Source of the DNA: Actinomadura hibisca NBRC 15177
Lineage (GTDB): Bacteria; Actinomycetota; Actinomycetes; Streptosporangiales; Streptosporangiaceae
DNA: 64,000 bases
Direction: 5' to 3'
Assembly (NCBI RefSeq): GCF_001552635.1
Contig: NZ_BCRO01000063.1
Coordinates: 1-64,000 of the forward strand
The position numbers were made by a program, and so were the translations under genes. Below are positions 16,998 to 26,272 of the stretch, piece after piece; within the stretch, counting starts at the first letter, position 1, and each line of letters starts with the position of its first letter. The notes beneath the pieces are model-generated. The model searched no databases and was not told the DNA's origin. It was given only the letters and a program-made list of their open reading frames with translations.

Positions 16998-17504
16998 GTG
17001 TCCTCTTTCTCGATCGGCCATGCCGATTTGATCACCGACCGCCTCGTTCTGCGGTCCTGGACCTCAGGCGAGGCCGACGCCGTCGTGGCCGAGGGCCGCC
17101 TGCCGCACTGGGCCGGGGACTTTCCCGCCGAGGGCGACCTCGTCGTCGCCGGACTGTTCGCCGACAACCCGGGCTGGCTGGGCGAGTACGGCCACCGGCA
17201 GATCATCGAGCGCGACGGCGGGCTCGTCGTCGGCTCGCTCGGGCTGTTCTGGCCGCCGTCCGGGGGTGAACTCGAACTCGGTTACGGGGTGGTGGCGTCC
17301 CGGCGGGGGCGCGGCTACGCGCCCGAGGCCGTTCGTGTCCTGACCGAGTTCGCGTTCAGCGCGCCCGGCGTCCACACGGTGTTCGCCAACGTGGAGCTGT
17401 CGAACCCGGCTTCGGTGCGGGTGCTGGAGAAGGCCGGGTTCCGGCGGCAGAGCGTTGACGGGGACCTGGCTCGGTTCCGTTCGGTGGCTCCGGAACAGCG
17501 GTAG
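16998..17504 (+). CDS. GNAT-family N-acetyltransferase (RimJ/RimL-like)
   Basis: 168 aa, GTG start after GGAGATTCAC. RimJ/RimL-like pattern: LITDRLVLRSWTSGEADAVV at the start, an acetyl-CoA-binding region (LGYGVVASRRGRGYAPEAV) at residues about 93-112, and the terminal ANVELSNPASVRVLEKAGF signature. It would transfer acetyl groups to an amino group of a small molecule or protein N-terminus. It stands alone. Confidence 0.9.
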   Translation: MSSFSIGHADLITDRLVLRSWTSGEADAVVAEGRLPHWAGDFPAEGDLVVAGLFADNPGWLGEYGHRQIIERDGGLVVGSLGLFWPPSGGELELGYGVVASRRGRGYAPEAVRVLTEFAFSAPGVHTVFANVELSNPASVRVLEKAGFRRQSVDGDLARFRSVAPEQR

Positions 17505-17640
17505 TCCCGTGAAGGGCGGGCGGCGGGCTCGTCGTCCGCCCGCATGACGGTATGCGGTGAGAGCTGCGCTTCTGGGTACGCTAGGTGACAGGTGTGCCGG
17601 GAAGTCTGGTCGGCGTCCCATCGTCGACCCTGGAGAACCC

Positions 17641-18945
17641 GTGGCTACCTCACCGTCCCGCAGCAAGAAGCTCTTCAGCCGTGGCTCATGGCCCGAGGCC
17701 AGGCGGATCGGCGAGATCCTCCGCCAGGAGACCGTCGGCGGTGTGCTGCTGCTGGTCGGGGCGGTCGTGGCCGTCGTGTGGGCCAACTCGCCCTGGGCCG
17801 ATTCCTATGCCTCGGTGCGCGGTTTCACGGTGGGGCCGGCTTCCCTGCATCTGGAACTGCCGCTGTCGGCCTGGGCCGCGGACGGCCTGCTGGCGATCTT
17901 CTTCTTCGTGGCGGGGCTGGAGCTCAAGCGCGAGTTCGTGGCCGGTGACCTGCGCGACGTGCGGCGGGCGCTGGTGCCGGTGCTGGCGGCGGTGGGCGGC
18001 GTGGTCGTCCCCGCGCTGCTGTACGTCGCGCTGACCTGGGGGAAGCCGGGCGCCAGCCAGGGCTGGGCGATCCCCACCGCGACCGACATCGCGTTCGCGC
18101 TGGCGGTGCTGGCGGTGATCGGCCGGTTCCTGCCCGCGGCGCTGCGCACCTTCCTGCTGACGCTGGCGGTGGTGGACGACCTCATCGCCATCGTGATCAT
18201 CGCGCTGTTCTACACCGCGAAGTTGTCGGTGCTGCCGCTGCTGGGCGCGCTGGTTCCGCTGGGGTTGTTCGCGCTGCTGGTGCAGCGGCGGGTGCGGAGC
18301 TGGTGGTTGTTGCTGCCGCTGGCCGCCGCGACGTGGGCGCTGGTGCACGCCTCGGGCGTGCACGCGACGGTCGCGGGGGTGCTGCTGGGCTTCATGGTGC
18401 CGGTGGTCCGCAGCGTGCGGGCGGGCGGGCCGGAGGCGGGGCCGGGCCTCGCCGAGCACTTCGAGCACCGGTTCCGGCCGCTGTCGGCGGGGGTGGCGGT
18501 GCCGCTGTTCGCGCTGCTGTCGGCGGGGGTGGCGTTCGGCGGGCTGGACGGCCTGGGCGAGGCGCTGACCGACCCCGTCGCGATCGGCGTGCTGGTGGGC
18601 CTGGTGGTCGGCAAGCCGCTGGGCATCATGGGCGCGACCTGGCTGGTGGCGCGGTTCACGCACGCCGACCTGGACGACGACCTGTCGTGGACCGACGTGC
18701 TGGGGCTGGGCCTGCTGGGCGGGATCGGCTTCACGGTGTCGCTGCTGATCGGCGAGCTGGCGTTCGGCGGCGGCTCGGCGGCCGACGACCGCGTCAAGAT
18801 CGCGGTGCTGGCGGCGTCGGTGGTGGCGACGGCGCTGGCCGCGATCGTGCTGCGCGCCCGCGACCGCGCCTACCGCCGCATCCACAAGGCCGAGTCACTG
18901 GACCTCGACGACGACGGGATCCCGGACGTCTACCAGGAGGGCTGA
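17641..18945 (+). CDS. nhaA: Na+/H+ antiporter NhaA
   Basis: 434 aa from the GTG at 17641, chosen because GGAGAA precedes it. NhaA features in order: GGVLLLVGAVVAVVWANSPW (helix 1), AIFFFVAGLELKREF, the paired Asp region TATDIAFALAVL and VVDDLIAIVIIALFY (ion-binding Asp-Asp), and a C-terminal GGIGFTVSLLIGELAF. It exchanges Na+ or Li+ for protons across the membrane. The C-terminal tail ends DLDDDGIPDVYQEG, an acidic stretch resembling a Ca2+-binding thrombospondin type 3 repeat. Convergent with the ThDP enzyme gene (9-nt gap). Confidence 0.95.
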   Translation: MATSPSRSKKLFSRGSWPEARRIGEILRQETVGGVLLLVGAVVAVVWANSPWADSYASVRGFTVGPASLHLELPLSAWAADGLLAIFFFVAGLELKREFVAGDLRDVRRALVPVLAAVGGVVVPALLYVALTWGKPGASQGWAIPTATDIAFALAVLAVIGRFLPAALRTFLLTLAVVDDLIAIVIIALFYTAKLSVLPLLGALVPLGLFALLVQRRVRSWWLLLPLAAATWALVHASGVHATVAGVLLGFMVPVVRSVRAGGPEAGPGLAEHFEHRFRPLSAGVAVPLFALLSAGVAFGGLDGLGEALTDPVAIGVLVGLVVGKPLGIMGATWLVARFTHADLDDDLSWTDVLGLGLLGGIGFTVSLLIGELAFGGGSAADDRVKIAVLAASVVATALAAIVLRARDRAYRRIHKAESLDLDDDGIPDVYQEG

Positions 18946-18954
18946 CCGCGCCGG

Positions 18955-20748
18955 TCACTTCCCGTCGCGGTGCGGCATCATCTCCTGCGCCTTGGCCTTC
19001 ACGCCCTCCCTGAGCACGCCCCAGCGGCTCTCGTCGCCCTTGATCAGGGTCTCGGCGGTGGCCTTGGCCTGCGCGAACTCGGTGTGCGGCGGGATCGGCG
19101 GCACGTCGGCGTCGCAGTGCACGTCCAGGAGGGTCGGCCGGTCGGCGGCCAGGGCGCGGTCCCAGGCGGGGCCGACCTGGTCGGGATCGTCGACGACGAT
19201 CGCGTTCAGGCCGAGGCCCGCGGCGAACGCGGCGTAGTCCATGTCCGGCAACGTCTGCGACTGCGGGAACTTCGGCGCGCCCTGCATCGCGCGCATCTCC
19301 CAGGTGACGTGGTTCAGGTCGTTGTTGTGCAGGACGGCCACGACCAGGCGCGGGTCGGCCCACTCGTGCCAGTAGTGCTTGACGGTGAGCAGTTCGGCCA
19401 GGCCGTTCATCTGCATGGCCCCGTCCCCCGCGAACGCGATGACCGGGCGGTCGGGGTGGCCGAACTTCGCGCCGATCCCGTAGGGGACCGCCGGGCCCAT
19501 GCTCGCCAGCGTGCCCGACAACGAGCCGCGCACGTCGCCGTGGAACCGCAGGTTGCGGGCGTACCAGTTGGCCGCCGAGCCGGAGTCGGCGGTGACGATC
19601 GCGCCCTGGGGCAGCCGCTCGGACAGCTCGTGGAACAGCCGCATCGGGTTGACGGGGTCGGCCTCGACCATCGCCTCCTTGCGCATGGTCTCCCACCAGC
19701 GCCGCACGTCGTCCTCGACGCCCTCGCGCCAGGAGCGGTCCTGCTTGCGCTCCAGCAGCGGGATCAGCGCGCGCAGGGTGGCGGCGGCGTCGCCGACGAG
19801 GTTGACCTCGTAGGGGTAGCGCATCCCGATCATCTTGGGGTCGCGGTCGATCTGCACGGCGCGGGCCTGGTCGAACCCGGGCAGGAACTGGGAGTAGGGG
19901 AAGCTGGAGCCGACCGTCAGCAGGGTGTCGCAGCCGTCCATCAGCTCGTAGCTGGGGCGCGTGCCCAGGAGGCCGATGGAGCCGGTGACGAAGGGCAGGT
20001 CGTCGGGCAGGACGTCCTTGCCGAGCAGCGCCTTGGCGACGCCCGCGCCGAGCAGGTCGGCGACCTGCTCCAGTTCGGCGCGGGCGTGGCGGGCTCCGGA
20101 ACCGGCCAGGATGGCGACCTTGCTTCCGGCGTTCAGGACGTCGGCGGCGCGGCGGATCGCTTCGTCGTCGGGCGAGATCGTGGGCCAGTCGACGCCGAGG
20201 CTGGAGGGGACCATCTTGATCTCGTGGCCGGGGGCGCTGTACTCCAGTTCCTGCACGTCGGCGGGGATGATGAGCGCGGTGGGGGCACGTTCGGCGAGCG
20301 CCACGCGGATGGCGCGGTCCAGCACGTTGGGGAGCTGCTCGGGGACCGTCACCGTCTGCACGTAGGCACCGGCGACGTCCTTGTACAGCGAGGCCATGTC
20401 GACCTCCTGCTGGTAGGAGCCGCCCATGGCGCTGCGGTCGGTCTGGCCGACGATCGCGACGACGGGGACGTGGTCGAGCTTGGCGTCGTACAGGCCGTTG
20501 AGCAGGTGCACCCCGCCCGGCCCGGACGTGGCGGCGCAGACGCCGACCCGGCCGGTGAACTTGGCGTAGCCGACGGCCTGGAAGGCGCTCATCTCCTCGT
20601 GCCGCGCCTGCACGAAGCGCGGCTGGTCACCCGCGCGGCCCCAGGCCGCGAGCAGCCCGTTGATGCCGTCGCCCGGATAGCCGAAGACCGTCTCGACACC
20701 CCACTCCCGCAGGCGTCCGAGCAGGAAATCGGCGACCGTCGTCGTCAT
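18955..20748 (-). CDS. Thiamine-diphosphate-dependent pyruvate oxidase/dehydrogenase-like enzyme
   Basis: 597 aa from the ATG at 20748, which has GGAGG 9-13 nt upstream. The N-terminal pyrimidine domain has GYPGDGINGLL and the conserved Glu in RHEEMSAF. Then come the ATSGPGG motif and a central FAD/nucleotide-type domain. The C-terminal PP domain has GDGAMQMNGLAEL...NND, the ThDP-Mg motif. Relatives include PoxB (pyruvate to acetate, membrane quinone) and other ThDP oxidases such as acetolactate-synthase-like proteins. It lacks an obvious PoxB-type C-terminal amphipathic lipid-binding helix, so the electron acceptor is uncertain. A single gene with its own upstream leader. Confidence 0.85.
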   Translation of the reverse strand: MTTTVADFLLGRLREWGVETVFGYPGDGINGLLAAWGRAGDQPRFVQARHEEMSAFQAVGYAKFTGRVGVCAATSGPGGVHLLNGLYDAKLDHVPVVAIVGQTDRSAMGGSYQQEVDMASLYKDVAGAYVQTVTVPEQLPNVLDRAIRVALAERAPTALIIPADVQELEYSAPGHEIKMVPSSLGVDWPTISPDDEAIRRAADVLNAGSKVAILAGSGARHARAELEQVADLLGAGVAKALLGKDVLPDDLPFVTGSIGLLGTRPSYELMDGCDTLLTVGSSFPYSQFLPGFDQARAVQIDRDPKMIGMRYPYEVNLVGDAAATLRALIPLLERKQDRSWREGVEDDVRRWWETMRKEAMVEADPVNPMRLFHELSERLPQGAIVTADSGSAANWYARNLRFHGDVRGSLSGTLASMGPAVPYGIGAKFGHPDRPVIAFAGDGAMQMNGLAELLTVKHYWHEWADPRLVVAVLHNNDLNHVTWEMRAMQGAPKFPQSQTLPDMDYAAFAAGLGLNAIVVDDPDQVGPAWDRALAADRPTLLDVHCDADVPPIPPHTEFAQAKATAETLIKGDESRWGVLREGVKAKAQEMMPHRDGK

Positions 20749-21203
20749 CGTCAGTGCTCCCTCCGCGTTCGGCGCGCGGCCGTCACCGGTGCGGCGGCCA
20801 CGGGACGCGTCTACCCGGCTGGGGGCGGGCCTACCGTTGCCGCGCTCGTTTGGGGAAAGGGCGGGCTTCGGGGTTGCCTGGTGGTGCGGATTTTCGTTGC
20901 GCACTCCCAGAGGGGCGAAAGGGGCAAGTCCGGCGTGCCATGCCGGTGCGGCATGGGACCGAACGCCGTTCATCGCAACAGGGCGCCCGTTCATCGAGCC
21001 GGAGGCACAAGCGCCTGCCGGAAGTGGCGGCGGGCACTAATTTCAACGTCGTCCGCCGCTCGGCTCCGACGCGGAACGTCCTTGACTGGGGGGTGAAGGG
21101 CGCGACCGCGTCGTCGAGCCGCGGCCGGACGACGGGGGGAAAGAGGGGGCACGCGGCCGGCGTCCACACCGGCCGCGTGTACTCTCGCCGCTCCGCCGTG
21201 CGG
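20749..21203. other. Intergenic region with leader hairpin and terminator
   Basis: No gene supported in 455 nt. A hairpin CCATGCCG-GTG-CGGCATGG lies at 20938-20956 and a direct repeat CGTTCATCG at about 20968 and 20990; both precede the ThDP enzyme (minus strand) and may belong to its promoter or leader. The distal part carries the terminator of the next gene. Confidence 0.5.
21150..21179. terminator. Terminator hairpin of the SCO7613-type gene
   Basis: Perfect 11-bp arms CACGCGGCCGG / CCGGCCGCGTG with an 8-nt loop, 25 nt past the stop of the minus-strand membrane-protein gene. Confidence 0.7.
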
Positions 21204-23456
21204 TCAGTCCAGCGTGGTGACGGCGGTCCGGAGCCTGCGCAGGTCGCGGAGCCGCTGCTCGTAGGTGGCCCCGAGCCCGAGGACGAGCAGCCCGACGGCG
21301 GCGACGGGGACCCAGCCGGGCAGGCCGGTCAGGAACTCCACGACCAGCGGGGCCAGCGCGTGCCCGGCGACCAGGAGCAGGACGCCGCCGCCCAGCAGCA
21401 GCGGGGCTTGGAGGCGCAGCCGCGCGCCTACGAGGGTGATGAGGAGTGCGCCTCCGGCCAGCAGGAGCGGGCGGGGGCCGTCTCCGGTCCAGGACGCCGC
21501 CATGCTCGGTAGCAGCGTCACCGCCAGGGCGGGGGCGTAGGCGGTCCAGGAGGACGGCGAGGGGCGTTGGGAGCGCCGGATCAGTCCCACGGTCAGGAGC
21601 ATCAGGGAGATCGGCGCGGTGTAGATCTCGGGTGCTCGCACGTCGGCTGCCGCTAGCAGCACCCACCAGGCGGCTGTCAGGAGCGCCGCGCCTGCCCATC
21701 CTGCTTGGCGTCGGTCGCTCCGGAGGGCGGTGGCGAGGGCGATGCCGCCCGTGAAGGCCAGTCCTAGGCTCAGCGTTGTCGGGTGGCCGACGGTCATGAC
21801 CAGTCCTGCGACGGCCACGGCTCCGGTGGCGATCTCCGCTGGGACGCTGCGCGCCCACGTCGCGATACCGGCGCCGAGGGCCGCTGCGGCAAGGACGCCG
21901 AACGCCGCCAGATGGATGGGGGCCGACGCCGTTCCCAGCGTCGCGGCGAAACCGGCCAGCGAGAGGATCGTGAAGGTGGCCGCCGGGCTGCGGAGTTCCC
22001 GGACGATGGCGCAGTAGACGGCACCGGCGGCGGTCATCGCTCCGAACACGAAGGGGGTCTGGCCGGACGGGACCGCCAGTGCCGTCCAGCAGGCGACGGT
22101 GACGGCGGTGGCGGCGGCGGAACGGAGGACCGTACGGTCGGCCGCCGCCCAGGTCGCCAGGGCGATGGCCAGCAGCACTCCGGCGCTCGGGTGCGGCAGC
22201 TCGATCACTACGGCCAGCGCGACGACCGGCGGGGCGAGAACCCGTCGCGTCAGAAGCAGTGCGCCTGCTGCTAGTCCCAACACGATGGGGGCGGCGGGTA
22301 GGGCTTCTGGCAGGTCGGCTGTTCCGTAGGTGAGAGGGGCAAGGAGCTTGCTGGCCGTGCCGGGCAGCACCCAGATGATGGCGGCGGCGAAGGCTGCTCC
22401 TGCTCCGGTTGCGGTTGTGCCTCGCAGGTGTTGAGGGAGCAGGCGTGTTCCGGCCAGGATCGTCAGCGCTGCTCCGGCTAGTCCGGCTGCTGTCCAGCCG
22501 TTGGGCAGCGGCAGCGTGGCTGCGAGCGCGATGGACCAGGTCAGGCCGCAGACGATTCCGAGGATGCGGTCCAGTCGCCATCCCCACAGCAGTGCGGCCC
22601 CGCCTGCCAGGAGGAGGGACGGCGGAGCCCATGGGCCGGTCACCAGCAGGCTCAACGCGGCGATCAGGCCGACCGCGCCGCTTCCCAGGCCGGTGAAGGT
22701 GGCGACTCCGCGCACTGCTCCGGTGGAGATCTCTCGCACGCCCAGGTCTGCCACCGATGCTGCTAGTGCGACCAAGGCCAGCAGCATCGGCGGCACGTCC
22801 AGGGCGATCACCAGGAGTAGCGGCGGCGCGTGCCAGAGCGCGACGGCCATCGGCTTGGGGAGTCGTAGTGGGGCGAGGTGCGCGTAGGCCGTCCAGGCTG
22901 CGGCGAGGATTGTTGAGGCTGCTGCTGCGTACCAGGCTCCGTCGAGGGTTTTGAGGCCAAACAGGTCGCCCGCGTGGGCGGCGTAGAACTGGAGGGCGCC
23001 CAGCATCAGGCCGACGATGGCGAGCGTCTCGGCGGTGGCGGGCAGTCCGCGCCGCACCAGCGGCCACGCTCCGCCGAGCAGCATCGCCGTGAGCGACACC
23101 AGGATCAGCGCCCGTGCGCCCATGCCGAGCGAGCCCCAGCTGATCGCGGTGAACGCCAGCGCCGCGATTCCGAGCAGCGCCCCGCCCAGCGCGAGCAGCG
23201 CGTTGCGCACCCCGAACCGTGACACGTCTCGGGCGGCGCGCACCGGCAGGGGCTCGTAGACCGGCACTTCCCGGGTCGGCTCGGCGTGCAGTCGGGCGAG
23301 CAACCATCCGCGCCGCCGGGTGAGCCGCAGGATCTCGGCGTCCACCCAGCGCAGCTCTTGGGCCACAGGGCCGACGAGGACCACTCCGCACCGAGGGCAG
23401 GCGTACCTGAACGCCACGGTCAGGGGCGTCGCGCAGGAAGGGCAGGGAGGTCGCAT
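21204..23456 (-). CDS. Large polytopic membrane protein, SCO7613 C-terminal family
   Basis: 750 aa. The N-terminus is a zinc ribbon (CPSC at residues 5-8 and CPRC at about 20-23), then a short cytoplasmic linker. From about residue 85 to the end there are more than 20 closely packed hydrophobic segments rich in Ala/Leu/Gly. This layout matches the actinobacterial membrane family named after the C-terminal part of S. coelicolor SCO7613. Its function is unknown; the zinc ribbon suggests interaction with a nucleic acid or protein partner. It is divergent from the rhomboid-like gene. Confidence 0.8.
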   Translation of the reverse strand: MRPPCPSCATPLTVAFRYACPRCGVVLVGPVAQELRWVDAEILRLTRRRGWLLARLHAEPTREVPVYEPLPVRAARDVSRFGVRNALLALGGALLGIAALAFTAISWGSLGMGARALILVSLTAMLLGGAWPLVRRGLPATAETLAIVGLMLGALQFYAAHAGDLFGLKTLDGAWYAAAASTILAAAWTAYAHLAPLRLPKPMAVALWHAPPLLLVIALDVPPMLLALVALAASVADLGVREISTGAVRGVATFTGLGSGAVGLIAALSLLVTGPWAPPSLLLAGGAALLWGWRLDRILGIVCGLTWSIALAATLPLPNGWTAAGLAGAALTILAGTRLLPQHLRGTTATGAGAAFAAAIIWVLPGTASKLLAPLTYGTADLPEALPAAPIVLGLAAGALLLTRRVLAPPVVALAVVIELPHPSAGVLLAIALATWAAADRTVLRSAAATAVTVACWTALAVPSGQTPFVFGAMTAAGAVYCAIVRELRSPAATFTILSLAGFAATLGTASAPIHLAAFGVLAAAALGAGIATWARSVPAEIATGAVAVAGLVMTVGHPTTLSLGLAFTGGIALATALRSDRRQAGWAGAALLTAAWWVLLAAADVRAPEIYTAPISLMLLTVGLIRRSQRPSPSSWTAYAPALAVTLLPSMAASWTGDGPRPLLLAGGALLITLVGARLRLQAPLLLGGGVLLLVAGHALAPLVVEFLTGLPGWVPVAAVGLLVLGLGATYEQRLRDLRRLRTAVTTLD

Positions 23457-23593
23457 GGCCTCAGCCTCGTCGGCGGGCGGCTCGTTGGCATCCGCTCTGG
23501 TACTCAGTTCCGCTGAGCGTGCGGGCCTGGTGGGAGGGGTGCATGCCCCAGAGCGTCCGGTTTCAGTACGCTCGCCGCGAGAGGGGGGGAGCC

Positions 23594-24271
23594 GTGCAGA
23601 ACATCCGATCGCGCCAGGCCGCCCGTCAGGCCGCCCGCCGCATCGCGCGCCAGGCCGGACGCCACGTCCGGAGCCGCGCCGCCGCCTGGGGCTACATCGG
23701 GGCGCTGGGCGCCGCCGAGGCCGCGTACGTCCTGCTCGACGAGGACGACCGCGCCGCCGTCGCCGCCTGGGCCAGCACCAACCTCGCCAACCTGGCCGAC
23801 CACCCCGTCGGTTCGCTGGTCGCCTCGGCGCTCATCCCGACGGAGTACCCGCTGTTGTGGCTCGGGCTCGCCGGGGCCGGGCTGCTGCCGGTGGACGCGC
23901 GGCTCGGCAGCGGGCGCGCCGCCGTGCTGTTCGGGCTGACCCATGTCCTGGGCACCGCCGTCAGCCAGGGGATCGTCGCCTGGCGCACCTCCGTCGGGCA
24001 GCTCCCCGAGACGGCGCGCCACCAGCTCGACACCGGGCCCTCGTTCGTCGTCGTGCCCGCGCTGGTGGTCGCGGTCGGGTGCGCGCCCTGGCGGTGGCGC
24101 GTTCCGGCGGCGCTCGGGTTGGCCGGGGTGCTGCCGTACATGTTCATCGGGTTGCGGGATCTCGATGTCGCGGCGGTGGGGCATACGGTGTCGATGGGCG
24201 TGGCGGTTCCGCTCTACCTGCTGCTTCGCGGGCGTCCGCCTCTGCCGGTCAGCCGGGCTTCGGTCGGCTGA
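23594..24271 (+). CDS. Rhomboid-like membrane protein
   Basis: 225 aa from the GTG at 23594, preceded by GGGGGGAG. Residues 1-30 are Arg-rich and cytoplasmic. About five or six membrane segments follow. Family-like features are NLANLADHPVGSLVASAL near the first helix, GLTHVLGTAVSQGI, a Ser in a loop (DTGPSFVVV) and a late His (VGHTVSMGVA), in the places where rhomboid-like proteins of actinomycetes carry theirs. Whether it is a working serine protease is uncertain, because the classic GxSx motif is replaced by GPSF. Confidence 0.65.
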   Translation: MQNIRSRQAARQAARRIARQAGRHVRSRAAAWGYIGALGAAEAAYVLLDEDDRAAVAAWASTNLANLADHPVGSLVASALIPTEYPLLWLGLAGAGLLPVDARLGSGRAAVLFGLTHVLGTAVSQGIVAWRTSVGQLPETARHQLDTGPSFVVVPALVVAVGCAPWRWRVPAALGLAGVLPYMFIGLRDLDVAAVGHTVSMGVAVPLYLLLRGRPPLPVSRASVG

Positions 24272-24426
24272 GCCGTTGGGTTCAGGGACGCTGCGCCATG
24301 CCTGCGTGGGCAGGGCCGAGCTGACGTTCAGGAAGCGCCGCACGCCGCAAGGCGGGAGGCATGCTGCGCGGCGGGCGGCGGCGCGACGGTTGACCGCGCG
24401 CGGCGAGTGATCGCGCGGCGGGCGGC

Positions 24427-25425
24427 TCAGGTCGCGCGGCGCAGGACCCGGGGGCGGACCCGGCCCAGGCCCTGGAGCGGTCGCGAGCGCAGGCCGGAGA
24501 CCTCGTAGGCGTCCTGTTCCGCCAGCTCGGCCGCCAGCCCCCCGTCGATCAGGACGGTGCCGGGCCGCGCCGTCGCGGTGAGCCGGGAGGCGAGGTTGAC
24601 CGGCGTGCCGAACACGTCGCCGTGCCGCAGGATCACCTCCCCGCACGCCAGGCCGACCCGCACCCGCGGGAAGTCGGGGTCGTCCTCGCAGCGCTCGGCG
24701 ATCCGCAGCCCGATCTCGGCCGCCGCGGCCGGTTCGGACGCCACGAACAGCACCTCGTCGCCCAGCGTCTTCACCACCCGGCCGCCCTGCTCGGCGACGG
24801 CCTCGGTGGCGGTGCCCTCGAACCGCTCCACGAACGCGGCCAGCTCGTCGCCGTCCATCCGGCGGCTCATCCGCGTGAACGACACCACGTCCGCGAACCC
24901 CACCGTCAGGTGCGCGACGCCCGCCGCCGGGTCGGCGGTGGCGGCGGCCGTGCCCGCGGCCGCGCGCAGGCCCGCCGCGGCGAGCTGGCGCCGCCAGCCG
25001 TGGATCATCAGGCGCTCGAAGGCGGGCTGCAACTCCTGGGTGGCCGCCAGCGCCGCCAGCACCACGTCGGGCGTCACCGGCTGGTCGGCCGGGAACTGCT
25101 TGCTGAGCCGCTGCAACCACACATCGCCCAGCCAGCTCGCCAGCCGTCCCATCGTCTGGCCGACCGCGCGGGACAGCTGGAGCACCATCTCCTCGTCCAC
25201 GACGTCGTGCGCCAGCAGCTCCTTGATCTCCAGCAGCGCCGCGACGTCGCCGTCGGTGAAGGCGGGCTCGTCGTCGGGCTGGGTGGGGAAGCCGAGCGCC
25301 TGCCAGATGCGCAGCGCGTACTCCTCGGACATCCCGGCCCGTTTCTCCACCTCGGCCCGGGTGTAGCGGAGCGGGGCGCCGAGCAGGGCCTCCTCGATAT
25401 CCTGGGACAACCGGGGGTTCGCCAT
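24427..25425 (-). CDS. Class III adenylate cyclase with N-terminal regulatory region
   Basis: 332 aa from the ATG at 25425 (GAGGTG upstream). The N-terminal 155 residues are helical, of the kind found in actinobacterial cyclases. The cyclase domain (about 165-320) has VGFADVVSFTRMSRRM (first metal-binding Asp), the transition/dimer segment RVVKTLGDEVLFVA (second metal-binding Asp) and FGTPVNLASRL. It should make cAMP in the cytoplasm, probably as a homodimer. It is divergent from a MerR-type gene whose start is 89 bp away. Confidence 0.9.
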   Translation of the reverse strand: MANPRLSQDIEEALLGAPLRYTRAEVEKRAGMSEEYALRIWQALGFPTQPDDEPAFTDGDVAALLEIKELLAHDVVDEEMVLQLSRAVGQTMGRLASWLGDVWLQRLSKQFPADQPVTPDVVLAALAATQELQPAFERLMIHGWRRQLAAAGLRAAAGTAAATADPAAGVAHLTVGFADVVSFTRMSRRMDGDELAAFVERFEGTATEAVAEQGGRVVKTLGDEVLFVASEPAAAAEIGLRIAERCEDDPDFPRVRVGLACGEVILRHGDVFGTPVNLASRLTATARPGTVLIDGGLAAELAEQDAYEVSGLRSRPLQGLGRVRPRVLRRAT

Positions 25426-25440
25426 GGGCACCTCATATGT

Positions 25441-25456
25441 GACATCGGACGATGTC
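25441..25456. promoter_or_regulatory. Candidate MerR-type operator between cyclase and MerR genes
   Basis: Inverted repeat GACATCG-GA-CGATGTC (7-bp arms, 2-bp centre) in the 88-bp divergent intergenic region. Its position allows control of both the adenylate cyclase and the MerR gene. No experimental support is visible. Confidence 0.5.
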
Positions 25457-25513
25457 GCAATCGTGCCGAGTAAGATCCAACCGGTCAAGGAAGACGAGTC
25501 CGGCGGGCGGGGC

Positions 25514-26272
25514 ATGGCCGAGTACCGAATCGACGAGCTGGCCCACGCGGCCGGCAGCACCGTACGCAACATCCGCGCCTACCAGGACCGGGGCCTGCTG
25601 CCGCCGCCGCGCCTGGAGGGCCGGGTCGGCATCTACGACGACTCCCACCTGGCCCGGCTGCGCCTGATCGGCAAGCTGCTGGCGCGCGGCTACTCCTCGG
25701 TCATCATCAAGGACCTGCTGTCGGCCTGGGAGACGGGCAAGGACGTCAGCGACGTGCTGGGCCTGGAGAAGGTGCTGACCGACCCGTGGTCGGACGAGCT
25801 GCCCGGCACCGTCACCGTCGAGGAGCTGATCGCCACCTTCGGCACCGGGCTGCCCGAGGAGGAGGTCGCGCGGGTCCTGGAGCGCACCGTGGCGCTCGGC
25901 CTGATCGAGCCGGAGGGCGAGCACTACCGGGTGCCGAGCCCCCGGCTGCTGCACGTGGGCGCCGAGCTGGTGGCCGCGGGCATCCCGCTGGACGCGGTGC
26001 TGGACATCGCCCAGGAGATCCGCGACGACTGCGACGTGATCGCCGGCCGGTTCGTCAACCTGGTGCACGAGCACGTCTTCCTGCGGCTGGAGGCCGACCC
26101 CGACCTCACCGGCGACGACGTCGGCGAGATCGCGGCGGTGGTGACGCGGATGCGGCCGCTGGTGAAGATGGTGGTGGACCCGTTCATCGCCCGCGCGATG
26201 GAGGTCCGGGTGCAGGCGGCGCTGGGCGCGCAGCTGGAGACCATCCGCGACCACCTGGCCACCCGGCACTGA
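25514..26272 (+). CDS. MerR-family transcriptional regulator
   Basis: 252 aa from the ATG at 25514; an earlier in-frame ATG at 25424 would run through the divergent promoter. The MerR HTH-wing is at the N-terminus (YRIDELAHAAGSTVRNIRAYQDRGLLPPP, with YDDSHLARLRLIGKLLARGYSS). A dimerisation helix and a large C-terminal helical domain follow, with no Cys metal site. It probably controls the divergent adenylate cyclase and itself. Its stop abuts the convergent sigma-factor stop with no gap (TGATCA). Confidence 0.88.
   Translation: MAEYRIDELAHAAGSTVRNIRAYQDRGLLPPPRLEGRVGIYDDSHLARLRLIGKLLARGYSSVIIKDLLSAWETGKDVSDVLGLEKVLTDPWSDELPGTVTVEELIATFGTGLPEEEVARVLERTVALGLIEPEGEHYRVPSPRLLHVGAELVAAGIPLDAVLDIAQEIRDDCDVIAGRFVNLVHEHVFLRLEADPDLTGDDVGEIAAVVTRMRPLVKMVVDPFIARAMEVRVQAALGAQLETIRDHLATRH

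Noticed and set aside
18970..21096. 708-aa plus-strand frame opposite the ThDP enzyme
   Set aside because: Shadow frame; the minus strand has intact ThDP-enzyme motifs and a good ribosome-binding site.
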